This document shows positions 1-7,590 of a stretch of 22,460 bases of DNA, in pieces. The DNA is from SZUA-152 sp964401355 (GTDB taxonomy: Bacteria > Pseudomonadota > Gammaproteobacteria > SZUA-152): assembly GCA_964401355.1 (NCBI GenBank), contig CAYNYJ010000055.1, forward strand, positions 1 through 22,460, written 5' to 3'. Under the pieces are notes generated by a model, which was given only the letters and a program-made list of their open reading frames with translations, was not told the DNA's origin and searched no databases. The translations under genes and the position numbers were made by a program. The first letter of the stretch is position 1, and the number at the start of each line of letters is the position of its first letter.

Positions 1-94
1 GTGTTATCTTTTTCTTTGTTTTTCAGTGTCTTGATTGTTTTTCAGGATCGACTATTTATAGAAGGAACAGCACAGCCTAGAGGGGGAAGTTGAT

Positions 95-1819
95 TTAAAG
101 TTCTACCAGTCCAGGGTTATTCTGGATATTTTTGATCTTTGGCGTATTCAGCTCACCCACTTTGATCATGTCCTGATTACGGATGTAATCTGCGACGATA
201 TCCCAAATGGGGCGACCTTCGCGAGGGGCTTCAACACTGGCCCAACCTGCGACACGGTATTTTTTATCAGCGTCCAAGGGTTTGCCGTTAAGTTCCATGT
301 CAGTAATACGGTTGCCAATGGTTTTGGTGGGATCAATACTGAATTTCAGACCGCCAACACGCACCATATCCCCACCCTGCTGATAATAGGGATCGGTGTT
401 GAAGAGATTGTCTGCGACATCTTCCAGAATTAATTTGATCGTTTCTCCCGTTGCATGACTGAGCGTCACCGTGGGATAGGTGATTGCGGTTTGTGACATT
501 ACATGTTCAAAGGTGATGGGTTCGCCGGGTGGTACGCTGATTCCCCAACGGAAACCGGGAGAAAAGGCGATGTCAGCATCCTGTGCATCGATTAAGGCAT
601 CCAGAATCAATTGGTCAAATGATCCATTGAAGTTACCACGGCGGTAAAGTAATTCATCGGCTACTCCGAGTTCTTCTTCGAGGTCGCTCTTAAAGGGTTT
701 GCGGACGGTCTCGATATGCGCGGCCATGGCCGCATCAGGTTCGAGTAAGTTGGCGAACACCGGCATCAGTCGGAAGCGGAAATCATGCACTTTACCTTTG
801 CGCACATCAAAATCCAGTATGCTCAGGAATTTTCCGTTCGAGCCGGAGTTAATAACCAGAGTGGTGCCACCGGAGTTCTTAATTTTTATCGCCTCAGGCA
901 CGGCGTCATGTGTGTGGCCACCGAGTATGGCATCAATACCGCGCACCCGGCTGGCCATTTTCAAATCCACGTCCATACCGTTGTGCGAAAGAAGGACGAC
1001 GACTTGCGCGCCAGCGTTGCGTGCTTTATTGACGGTCTTTTGCATTTTGTCTTCACGAATGCCGAAGCTCCAGTCAGGAATCATGTAACGAGGATTAGCG
1101 ATCGGGGTATAAGGGAAAGCCTGGCCGATGATGGCCGTTGGGATACCGTTGATTTTTTTTATAACATAAGGCTTGAAGATATCTTCTTCCCATTCGGTAT
1201 CAATGACGTTTTGAGCGAGAAAATCCAGATTACCTGCGAAATCTTTTTCGATGATCTCTTTGACGCGTTCTGCGCCAAGTGTAAATTCCCAATGTCCGGT
1301 CATCGCATCGACGCCGAGCAGTTTGCTAGCATCCACCATGTCTTGGCCATGGGTCCAGAGCGCCGTTGCAGAACCTTGCCAAGTATCACCACCATCGAGC
1401 AGTATTGAGCCTGGGCGTTGCGCCTGGATATGTTTTATCAATGTTGCCAAATGGGCGAAGCCGCCAACTTTGCCAAATTTTTTAGAGGCTTCAACAAAAT
1501 TCAGATAGGTAAAGGCGTGGGCTTGTGGCGTATTGGGATCAATACCGTATCGGGCCAGAAAATAATTGCCGACTAAGTGAGGTGCGCGGGATTTCATGCT
1601 GCCTATGCCAATATTGATGTTGGGCTCACGAAACCAGATCGGCATGAGTTGCGCATGACAGTCGGTAAAATGCAGGATCGACACATTGCCAAAGGAAGGT
1701 AGATCATATAATTTTTCGTCAGCGATACGTCTTTTTGTTGCAGCTTGTCCTGGTAATTGGATGCCGGCGGCGCTTGCAACGGCAAGCATCTGTAAAAATT
1801 CTCGGCGAGAGATGTTCAT
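95..1819 (-). CDS. soxB: SoxB, Sox-pathway thiosulfohydrolase
   Basis: Periplasmic di-manganese hydrolase that releases sulfate from the S-sulfonated cysteine of SoxY during thiosulfate oxidation. The 574-residue protein has the usual family length. It opens with a twin-arginine signal (SRREFLQML, residues 4-12), as expected for a metalloenzyme exported folded. The metallophosphoesterase/5'-nucleotidase motifs are in order: DCH (53-55), GGD (143-145), GHWE (175-178, the SoxB version of GNHE), LSHNG (277-281) and GGHTH (300-304). The 5'-nucleotidase C-terminal domain follows. The start is supported by an AGGAG box 7-8 bases upstream. It lies downstream of soxXYZA on the same strand, but a strong terminator after soxA and a spacer of at least 570 bp holding an assembly gap separate it, so it probably has its own promoter. 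The identity is secure. Confidence 0.97.
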   Translation of the reverse strand: MNISRREFLQMLAVASAAGIQLPGQAATKRRIADEKLYDLPSFGNVSILHFTDCHAQLMPIWFREPNINIGIGSMKSRAPHLVGNYFLARYGIDPNTPQAHAFTYLNFVEASKKFGKVGGFAHLATLIKHIQAQRPGSILLDGGDTWQGSATALWTHGQDMVDASKLLGVDAMTGHWEFTLGAERVKEIIEKDFAGNLDFLAQNVIDTEWEEDIFKPYVIKKINGIPTAIIGQAFPYTPIANPRYMIPDWSFGIREDKMQKTVNKARNAGAQVVVLLSHNGMDVDLKMASRVRGIDAILGGHTHDAVPEAIKIKNSGGTTLVINSGSNGKFLSILDFDVRKGKVHDFRFRLMPVFANLLEPDAAMAAHIETVRKPFKSDLEEELGVADELLYRRGNFNGSFDQLILDALIDAQDADIAFSPGFRWGISVPPGEPITFEHVMSQTAITYPTVTLSHATGETIKLILEDVADNLFNTDPYYQQGGDMVRVGGLKFSIDPTKTIGNRITDMELNGKPLDADKKYRVAGWASVEAPREGRPIWDIVADYIRNQDMIKVGELNTPKIKNIQNNPGLVEL

Positions 1820-1871
1820 TCAAAAGCTCCTGGGACTGGATTTCTACTAATACTTTAAATTGCTTGTTATC

Positions 1872-1893
1872 TCCGCACTTGTTTAAGTGCGGA
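1872..1893. promoter_or_regulatory. Perfect 9-bp stem hairpin in the soxB leader
   Basis: TCCGCACTT, a four-base loop GTTT, then AAGTGCGGA form a perfect inverted repeat about 55 bp upstream of the soxB start. There is no T-run on either side, so it is not a standard intrinsic terminator. It could be an operator or an RNA structure in the soxB 5' leader. The role is inferred only from position. Confidence 0.45.
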
Positions 1894-2060
1894 TGACGAA
1901 AGGCGCTGCAATTGCCAATTTGTCCATATCGATAGACTGCGATAATGAGAAAAATCATGTACCGAGAGGTTAATGTATTACTTAAGCCGACAGTCATACG
2001 AATGGCTATTTTACACTAAAACCTGCTACAAACACTTTACTACTAAAGGGGTAGCCGAGT

Positions 2061-2070
2061 NNNNNNNNNN
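2061..2070. other. Assembly gap (10 Ns)
   Basis: Ten consecutive undetermined bases, most likely a placeholder of arbitrary length joining two contigs. The physical linkage of soxB to soxXYZA, and the true spacer length, depend on this join. Confidence 0.98.
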
Positions 2071-2330
2071 ACGTATTTCAAAACGTATAATGGCGCATTT
2101 TTTCCATGTGGCGTCGCTCGTTTTTGCGATAGACTCGCTATAATTTCGTTTCGCGTCCATCACAAGCAGACTTCTATTCTTGGATAAAAGAGAGCTTGTT
2201 TTGCTGTTGCTAAAGGGGTACTGATTTTTACTTGCACTGCTATGTTGTTATCGTGATATTTGAATAAATACAGATTTTAGATTTATACATGTCTTTACGT
2301 AATAAAACGTGAAATTAAAAACTCTCCAAT

Positions 2331-2366
2331 AAGAAAAGGCCCGACAAGTTGTGCTTGCCAGGCCTT
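2331..2366 (-). terminator. Intrinsic terminator after soxA
   Basis: A 13-bp stem (2336-2348 with 2354-2366, two G-T wobbles on the minus strand) with a five-base loop is followed on the minus strand by TTTTCTT. It starts 24 bases beyond the soxA stop codon. It should end the soxXYZA transcript before soxB. Confidence 0.85.
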
Positions 2367-2389
2367 AAATTTAGAAATGCTGGATTACG

Positions 2390-3223
2390 TTATTTGCGTG
2401 CCCCAGGTCCATTCCAGGGAATACCGTTGCTCATGTAAGTGAGATAGTATTCCAGGGTGCTGTACTGAGGGCTCTGAGCCTTAAAGGGCAGCGCGCGTAC
2501 CTGTTTGTTGCAACCGGCAAAACGTCGGTGGATAGTACCCATCCCACCCCATTTCGAACGGTAAACCGGGAAGTGAGACAAATGTCCCAGCGCCGGTGAC
2601 AAAAGATCTGCACGAATTTTATTGCCTGAATTATCCACGTGACAGTGTGCACATGACATATTCAGTTGACCGCGACGTGTGTAGTAGCCACGTTTACCGA
2701 CTTCATAGGCATCACGTGCGCGTTGGTCGTGTGGGATCTTGATGTCAATGATCTGGCCGCGAGTGGTGTATGCCATATACGCTGACAAGGCCGTGATTTT
2801 GCCTTTTTTCAGCTTTAGTGGTTTCTCACCATTCTTTGTCCGGCAATCATTGATTGCAGATACCAGAGTTTCAACTTTGCCTTTTTCCTTGTCATAGTAG
2901 GGATAGTCACTTCTTACCCCGATACCACCGTTGCGGAAACAGCTAGCATAAGTTTTACCGTTTTTGAACGGTGTGTTAAACATTTCTTCCCCTTCTTCCA
3001 CGGCAATTTCGTATGGCGGGAATTCCTCGATAGCTTCCCATTGTTCGCGGGAAGCCATATCGATGGCATATACGCCGTTAGCGAATTCCTCTAATGGGAC
3101 GTTCGGAAAACGCTCCATGAAGTATCCTCTGAATGCCTTCAAGTCTTCTTCTGGACTTGCTTGACTGACCAGCGGGGTGCCTAGTACGCAAATCGCTGCA
3201 GTGATCAAAAGCAGTTTTTTCAT
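2390..3223 (-). CDS. soxA: SoxA, mono-haem c-type cytochrome subunit of SoxAX
   Basis: Periplasmic subunit of the SoxAX cytochrome, which oxidatively couples thiosulfate to the cysteine of SoxY. The 277-residue precursor has a Sec signal peptide (about residues 1-22, ending SQA). There is one CXXCH (CAHCH, 191-195). Cys238, in the FAGCNKQVRA context, is the expected cysteine ligand that is modified to persulfide in characterised SoxA proteins. Cys95 and Cys127 sit where the N-terminal haem of di-haem SoxA has been lost and replaced by a disulfide, so this is the single-haem form. GGAGGAG precedes the start. It is the last gene of soxXYZA, 79 bp after soxZ, and is followed by a terminator. Confidence 0.96.
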   Translation of the reverse strand: MKKLLLITAAICVLGTPLVSQASPEEDLKAFRGYFMERFPNVPLEEFANGVYAIDMASREQWEAIEEFPPYEIAVEEGEEMFNTPFKNGKTYASCFRNGGIGVRSDYPYYDKEKGKVETLVSAINDCRTKNGEKPLKLKKGKITALSAYMAYTTRGQIIDIKIPHDQRARDAYEVGKRGYYTRRGQLNMSCAHCHVDNSGNKIRADLLSPALGHLSHFPVYRSKWGGMGTIHRRFAGCNKQVRALPFKAQSPQYSTLEYYLTYMSNGIPWNGPGARK

Positions 3224-3302
3224 TGTTGCTCCTCCATTGCTGTCATCATTACTATTGTTATTAGGTACAACTTTAAACAGCTTGTTTTTGCTAATGGGCA
3301 GG

Positions 3303-3620
3303 TTAGCCTATTTTGGTGTCGGCAGATGCGCTTTCACCTTTGTTATCAGTCCAGCTAATTGTGACAGCTTCACCCTTTGCGGCGCCTTTAAACTTGAACG
3401 ATAAATACGGGTTTTTGGAGACTGCTACACCCCAAGACGCGACTAAGACTTCTTTTCCTTTGTGCACACAAACAACTTCTTTGATGAAGTGGGCAGGAAT
3501 TTTTTTGCCGGTCTTCTTGTTTTTGCGTAATCCGGTTTCCATCGGATGACTCATTAGGGCTTTGACCTCCGCCACGTCGCCTTTCATTTTGGCTCGGATA
3601 CGAATTTTCTTCTTGGCCAT
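3303..3620 (-). CDS. soxZ: SoxZ, sulfur carrier subunit
   Basis: Periplasmic partner of SoxY in the SoxYZ sulfur-carrier complex. It has 105 residues, normal for the family. The sequence is a lysine-rich beta-sandwich type with the characteristic RAKMKGDVAEVKALMSHPME start and the HFIKEV segment. There is no signal peptide, as usual for SoxZ, which is carried out by the Tat signal of SoxY. An AGAGGAAA ribosome-binding site precedes the ATG. It lies 41 bp after soxY in the soxXYZA operon. Confidence 0.96.
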   Translation of the reverse strand: MAKKKIRIRAKMKGDVAEVKALMSHPMETGLRKNKKTGKKIPAHFIKEVVCVHKGKEVLVASWGVAVSKNPYLSFKFKGAAKGEAVTISWTDNKGESASADTKIG

Positions 3621-3661
3621 TATCTTTTTCCTCTAACTGTTAATAACGGTGTGGGTGCGGA

Positions 3662-4123
3662 TTAACCGCCGCAACCACCGATAGTGACTTTGACTGTCTT
3701 TTTCGTGCTGTAGAGCTTGCCACCAGATTTGACAATGGCAATCAGATCGGAAGTTTTGCCCATCTTGACGCGAGTCGAGACAAATCCCTGAGTGCTGCTA
3801 CCTAATGCAAAACTGCATGCTAGGGGAGAGGGATTTTTGGCGATAAAGATGCTGATGGACTCAGCAGTCATACCTGTCGATACCGTGATGGGTACCACGG
3901 CACCATTTTCTGCGATGTCAGGGGCTTTAATTTTGATATCGCTGCTTTCTGTGTGGTTGGAAGAGCCCAGTAGTGCGCCGATAGCATCGTCGACGCCTTT
4001 GGCATCGAATGCAGTTTCTGGCCATGCCGCCAGCACCATCCGCGGCGCCAGCAGACCGGCACTTGCGGCAACACCTAGTGCTCCGCTGGCAACGGTGCCT
4101 TTTAGGAAGGTTCTACGTTTCAT
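3662..4123 (-). CDS. soxY: SoxY, thiosulfate-oxidation carrier protein
   Basis: Periplasmic carrier whose C-terminal cysteine holds the sulfur intermediates of the Sox cycle. The 153-residue precursor has a Tat signal (MKRRTFLKG, cleavage near residue 32-33) and ends in the GGCGG swinging arm, with the reactive cysteine at residue 151. An additional cysteine at 103 lies in the body of the domain; whether it matters is unknown. A strong AAGGAG box lies just upstream of the ATG. It lies 58 bp after soxX and 41 bp before soxZ, clearly in one operon. Confidence 0.97.
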   Translation of the reverse strand: MKRRTFLKGTVASGALGVAASAGLLAPRMVLAAWPETAFDAKGVDDAIGALLGSSNHTESSDIKIKAPDIAENGAVVPITVSTGMTAESISIFIAKNPSPLACSFALGSSTQGFVSTRVKMGKTSDLIAIVKSGGKLYSTKKTVKVTIGGCGG

Positions 4124-4181
4124 AATGATGATATCTCCTTCTAGCTTTTATAATTATGCAAATTGTCTAACTATTATTGGA

Positions 4182-4556
4182 TTACAGGGAGTAGATGAAC
4201 TCTACGACCTTGTCCAGTTCGCTTTTGCTGATGATTTTATGCTTGCCAAATGGAGGCATAATCGTGTTGGGGTTGGCAACTGTCGCATCAAAAATCTGGC
4301 TACGCAGTTTTGCCTTGTCAGGGTAGCGTGCCTTCATGTTCACCAATGCAGGCCCAATGTTGCCTTCCAGTGACCCGCCGGCAATTTTGTGACATGCCAA
4401 GCAATTGCCTTTCTTACGGTGAAACGCAATTTTTTTGCCCTCTTCAATTGCCGATGCTCCGGCAGCATTTGCTATGCTTGGGGTTAGTGACAGACTTCCC
4501 ATTGCAATGATCAGGGCACCGGCTGCCGCTAGTGTACTTCTCGCGGTTTTCCGCAT
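4182..4556 (-). CDS. soxX: SoxX, mono-haem cytochrome c subunit of SoxAX
   Basis: Periplasmic class I cytochrome c that accepts the electrons released when SoxA joins thiosulfate to SoxY. The ATG at 4556 was chosen because AAGGAGGA lies 7-8 bases upstream; a longer reading from a TTG at 4574 would place that ribosome-binding site inside the gene. The 124-residue precursor has a Sec signal (about 1-31, ending ANA), CLACH at 52-56 and an axial methionine in IMPPFG (Met100). It is the first gene of the operon, preceded by a tandem repeat that may be regulatory. Confidence 0.96.
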   Translation of the reverse strand: MRKTARSTLAAAGALIIAMGSLSLTPSIANAAGASAIEEGKKIAFHRKKGNCLACHKIAGGSLEGNIGPALVNMKARYPDKAKLRSQIFDATVANPNTIMPPFGKHKIISKSELDKVVEFIYSL

Positions 4557-4650
4557 CGCTGCTTCCTCCTTCAATATTTACGTTATTATTGCTGTTGCTT
4601 TACTTTGTGTGCTCGGCGAATTCTAAGACTAGCCTTTGCAGGGTGCTATA

Positions 4651-4686
4651 TTGCAAAGGGTATATCTTTTGCAAAGGATATATCTT
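4651..4686. repeat. Two-copy tandem 18-bp repeat upstream of soxX
   Basis: TTGCAAAGGGTATATCTT (4651-4668) is followed immediately by TTGCAAAGGATATATCTT (4669-4686), with one mismatch. The pair lies about 95-130 bp upstream of the soxX start, in the expected promoter region. On the minus strand a TTGCAA hexamer of the distal copy is suitably spaced from a TATAGC hexamer, so the repeat may overlap the promoter. Tandem spacing of 18 bp would place two sites on nearly the same face of the helix. An activator-binding role is inference. Confidence 0.6.
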
Positions 4687-4842
4687 TAAAGTCATTTTCT
4701 TCTATGCGCAAACTGCGCTGAAGACATTTTACTACTCGCTAAATACACACTGAACGATAAACTTTTATAACAGAATGGTAAAATTGCACAATAGTTAAGG
4801 CAAAAAATAAATAAATCGGTCAATTATTGGCCATATCTTTGG

Positions 4843-6303
4843 TCATTTTTCGTCCTGTGCGGTCGACAACTCATGTTGCTTGACTTCGGCTTTCAGCATG
4901 TCTTGTCGTGCTTGCAACGAAAGGCGGTCATACGTTGCTAATCCGGGTGTTTTGAGGGCCTGCTCCAAGTACTGAGCTGCTTGGTGTAGATTGCCTTGCG
5001 CGTACTGAAATTCGGCAAGTGCACGATAAGCCTCGGCTTTTTGGCCGAGCGCCGAGGCGGCTTTGGCGTAGGGGTGATACAGCCGAAATTGTTCAGGGTG
5101 CTTGCGCAGGGTGGCTTTCAATATTTCCAGCGCGGGTCGAGCCTGTTCCAAGCGTAATAGGGATTCGGCGTAGAGTCCAGTGAGCGGCAGGTTGCCTGGG
5201 GATACCACCAAGGCTTGTTTGAGAATGTCGTGAGCTTTTTGCGGTTGATCATCCGCCAGCTCAATTTGTGCCGCACTGTATTGGAACAGTACCTGGTGCT
5301 CATTGGCTTCTAACAGGGTCTTAAACAGGGCGCGTGCTTTGGTATATTTCTCCTCTGCGGCCGCATTCATTGCCTGTAAATATAACCCAACAAGGTGATT
5401 GTTACTCATTTGAGATCTGTGGGGTGTGGGGGCTGCTCCTTGGGTAATGACAGTGATCCGCGTCTGAATTAGCTGGAACTGGGTATTGTCAGTGGGTGCA
5501 TGAGTCGGGTACTGGGCGGCCCGGTTGCGCGCGTCGGCAATACGCCCCACGGTCAGCGGGTGTGTACGCATAAATTCCGGTGCGGATGATTCCGTAAGTC
5601 TTTGTTTATTCATTAATGTCTCGAAAAACTTCACCATTGCCCTGGGGTCGAAATTGGCGTTGGCCAGCATTTCAAGGCCGATATTGTCAGCTTCCTGTTC
5701 ATTTCCACGTGAATGGGTGAGTTGTTGCTGTGCGCTACTGGCGAGCGTGGTGGCCAGCACGGCTTCACCGACTTCGGGATTGCTTGCGCCCAATACCAGG
5801 GCGGCGATCAGGGCCCCCATAGTGGGCAAGCTCATGCGTTGGCTGGCCTGGAATGCTCGGACCAGGTGGCGCTGGGTGACGTGTGCGATTTCGTGAGCCA
5901 ATACCGAGGCGAGCTCGTCTTCGGTTTGAGCCGAGAGCAACAGGCCCGTGTGTATCCCGATGTAGCCACCGGGACCGGCAAAGGCATTGATCGAAGGATC
6001 GTTTACCAGAAAAACCGTCATCGATGGCTGGTCTTCCTGCATCAACGATGAAGCCAGGCGATCAGTTAAAGCCTGTAGGTAGGTTGTGGTGGGAATATCA
6101 TCAAGCAGCGTGAGACTGCGGCGTACACTGCGCATGAATTCCCGCCCAAGTTGTTCTTCCTCGCGAGGGGAAAGCACCCTGGCGCCTGCTTTGCCAATAT
6201 CGGGCAATTGGGCGGATAAACCTTCGGCCAGCACATTAATCGTTGTTAACGGATAGCTGGAAAGTAGCGCAGTCAGTAATAGCAGGTGAATCAGTCGATG
6301 CAT
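4843..6303 (-). CDS. bepA: M48-family metalloprotease with TPR domain (BepA/YfgC-like)
   Basis: Periplasmic zinc metalloprotease and chaperone of the BepA type, which in Escherichia coli acts on outer-membrane protein and LPS-transport assembly. The 486-residue length matches. A signal peptide covers about residues 1-27. The M48 core has HEIAH (137-141) with the third zinc ligand probably Glu204 in the QEAD segment. From about residue 300 to the end are TPR-type helical repeats. No good ribosome-binding site is visible at the chosen ATG. It lies upstream of soxX on the same strand, 286 bp away, and is probably transcribed separately. The subfamily assignment is based on architecture. Confidence 0.88.
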   Translation of the reverse strand: MHRLIHLLLLTALLSSYPLTTINVLAEGLSAQLPDIGKAGARVLSPREEEQLGREFMRSVRRSLTLLDDIPTTTYLQALTDRLASSLMQEDQPSMTVFLVNDPSINAFAGPGGYIGIHTGLLLSAQTEDELASVLAHEIAHVTQRHLVRAFQASQRMSLPTMGALIAALVLGASNPEVGEAVLATTLASSAQQQLTHSRGNEQEADNIGLEMLANANFDPRAMVKFFETLMNKQRLTESSAPEFMRTHPLTVGRIADARNRAAQYPTHAPTDNTQFQLIQTRITVITQGAAPTPHRSQMSNNHLVGLYLQAMNAAAEEKYTKARALFKTLLEANEHQVLFQYSAAQIELADDQPQKAHDILKQALVVSPGNLPLTGLYAESLLRLEQARPALEILKATLRKHPEQFRLYHPYAKAASALGQKAEAYRALAEFQYAQGNLHQAAQYLEQALKTPGLATYDRLSLQARQDMLKAEVKQHELSTAQDEK

Positions 6304-6706
6304 TATTTTAATGAATTGGGTGCGTGAATTGGCGTAGTCGGATGCGGGTAAGTGGACTTTAGGGGGTAGAAAATTGGCAGTTAAGAGGGGAGTGTAACGT
6401 TTTGTGCCTTAAGCAAACAGTTTAAAGGGTGGTGTATGCCATAAATGGGTAATGAAAATTGGATGCTCGTCGTGCAGTGAAGAGTGAGACAGGAAGGCGT
6501 CAGGCAAAGTTCGATTTAGTGGCGACATAATTTGAACATACCCGGAATCCGACTACAGTAGTATTACTCGTGATATGTGACCTGCGGTGAATAATTAAGT
6601 AATGTTTGGGTTGCTTTTTGGGACACAGTAGAATATAAGTTAAAAATTGAATTCTAATACATGGTGATGATCTCACTTTCCATTGTACTTTACTAAGGAG
6701 CTAGAA
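6304..6706. other. Intergenic region between divergent bepA and tusA
   Basis: About 400 bp with no supportable gene. It must hold the promoters of the minus-strand protease gene and of the tusA-dsrE2 operon. The only site I can point to is a sigma-70-like promoter at 6611-6639. Confidence 0.6.
6611..6639 (+). promoter_or_regulatory. Candidate sigma-70 promoter for tusA-dsrE2
   Basis: TTGCTT (6611-6616) and TATAAG (6634-6639) are separated by 17 bp, about 70 bp upstream of the tusA start. It is a pattern match only. Confidence 0.35.
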
Positions 6707-6940
6707 ATGGCAAACTTTGATCAAGAATTGGATGCATCCGGCCTGAATTGCCCACTTCCTATCCTGCGCGCGAAAAAGGCTTTGAGTGGTATGGATGCTG
6801 GTCAGGTACTGCATATCATTGCTACTGACCCAGGTGCGGTGAAGGATTTTGAGGCGTTTGCCAAGCAAACCGGTAATACGTTAACGGAGTCTCGTGAAGA
6901 AGGTGGTAAATTCTACTTTCTGATGAAAAAAGGTTCATAA
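6707..6940 (+). CDS. tusA: TusA-family sulfurtransferase
   Basis: Small cytoplasmic sulfur carrier of 77 residues. The TusA/SirA signature NCPLPILRAKKAL carries the sulfur-binding cysteine at residue 15. In sulfur oxidisers such proteins pass persulfide sulfur to DsrE-type proteins and on to the Dsr or sHdr oxidation routes. In other bacteria they serve tRNA thiolation. The ATG at 6707 was chosen because TAAGGAG lies 7-8 bases upstream; an in-frame TTG at 6683 has no such support. dsrE2 follows after 46 bp on the same strand, which favours the sulfur-oxidation role. Confidence 0.93.
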   Translation: MANFDQELDASGLNCPLPILRAKKALSGMDAGQVLHIIATDPGAVKDFEAFAKQTGNTLTESREEGGKFYFLMKKGS

Positions 6941-6986
6941 AAAAGAATTAATCCGTGAAACAGTGTGATGTCCCAGGAGGTGTGAG

Positions 6987-7454
6987 ATGGCAGCAAAGAA
7001 GTTGGCAATTATTGCAACCAAAGGTTCGTTTGATTGGGCGTATCCGCCTTTCATCCTGGCTTCAACGGCCGCTGCATTAGGCTACGAAGTACAGATTTTC
7101 TGTACTTTTTACGGTCTACAGCTATTGCGTAAGAAAATGGATATGAAGGTGACATCGATTGGCAATCCGGGTATGCCAATGCCGATGCCGATGCCGGTCA
7201 TGATGCAGGCCCTGCCGGGTATGCAGTCGATGATGACGATGATGATGAAACAGAAGATGAAATCCAAAGGTGTTGCCAGTTTGGAAGAACTGCGTGATCT
7301 TTGTATCGAAGCAGATGTGAAGCTCATCGCTTGTCAAATGACGGTCGATTTGTTTGATTTCAGGTCCAGTGATCTTCTCGATTGTGTCGAATACGGTGGC
7401 GCGGCGACCTTCTTCGAATTTGCCGGCGAATCGGATATTTGTTTGTTTATCTGA
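6987..7454 (+). CDS. dsrE2: DsrE2-like DsrE-family sulfur-relay protein
   Basis: Protein of 155 residues in the DsrE/DsrF-like (DsrE2) family, which works with TusA and often a rhodanese in cytoplasmic sulfur trafficking. Family marks include the GNPGMPMPMPMPV segment (59-71), the LPGMQSMMTMMM region (76-87), IACQMTVDLF (114-123) with the likely sulfur-binding Cys116, and the closing YGGAAT...CLFI. The methionine-rich central loop is strikingly low in complexity. Other cysteines are at 39, 106, 133 and 152. AGGAGGTG precedes the start. It is the second gene of the tusA operon, followed by a terminator. No rhodanese gene is beside it. Confidence 0.9.
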   Translation: MAAKKLAIIATKGSFDWAYPPFILASTAAALGYEVQIFCTFYGLQLLRKKMDMKVTSIGNPGMPMPMPMPVMMQALPGMQSMMTMMMKQKMKSKGVASLEELRDLCIEADVKLIACQMTVDLFDFRSSDLLDCVEYGGAATFFEFAGESDICLFI

Positions 7455-7482
7455 TTACAGTATCAGCAATATCGGTAGATAT

Positions 7483-7517
7483 AAAAAAGGATGGCCTTTG
7501 CGGGCCACCCTTTTTTT
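7483..7517 (+). terminator. Intrinsic terminator after dsrE2
   Basis: AAAAAAGG-TGGCC pairs with GGCCA-CCTTTTTT with one internal mismatch, around the loop TTTGCG, and ends in seven Ts. It begins about 30 bases after the dsrE2 stop. The A-run on the other arm could also let it terminate the opposing fadL-like gene. Confidence 0.85.
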
Positions 7518-7590
7518 ATGTCGTATCGTTGAGTGCGTCATTGTATTTCGAAACAGAGTTCGGGCTTGCGTTTGACGTGCGATGTATTTT

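Larger units (their letters stand above)
1820..2389. other. soxA-soxB spacer containing an assembly gap
   Basis: No convincing gene is present. The spacer contains 10 Ns at 2061-2070, a perfect hairpin close to soxB (1872-1893), two copies of CTAAAGGGGTA on either side of the Ns (2043-2053 and 2210-2220) and the soxA terminator (2331-2366). Reading frames overlapping the soxB start have no ribosome-binding site or recognisable composition. Because the gap size is unknown, a small missing gene, for instance a SoxK-like SoxAX-binding protein, cannot be excluded. Confidence 0.7.

Noticed and set aside
1719..1997. 92-codon minus-strand frame overlapping the soxB start
   Set aside because: Overlaps the soxB signal-peptide region in another frame, with no ribosome-binding site and no family resemblance.
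4532..4753. Plus-strand frame upstream of soxX
   Set aside because: Its repetitive peptide is simply the translation of the tandem 18-bp DNA repeat, and it overlaps the soxX 5' end antisense.
7140..7260. ATGCCG short repeats as a possible microsatellite or frameshift site
   Set aside because: The GNPGMPMPMPMP segment is typical of DsrE2-type proteins and the frame is intact, so it is ordinary coding sequence.
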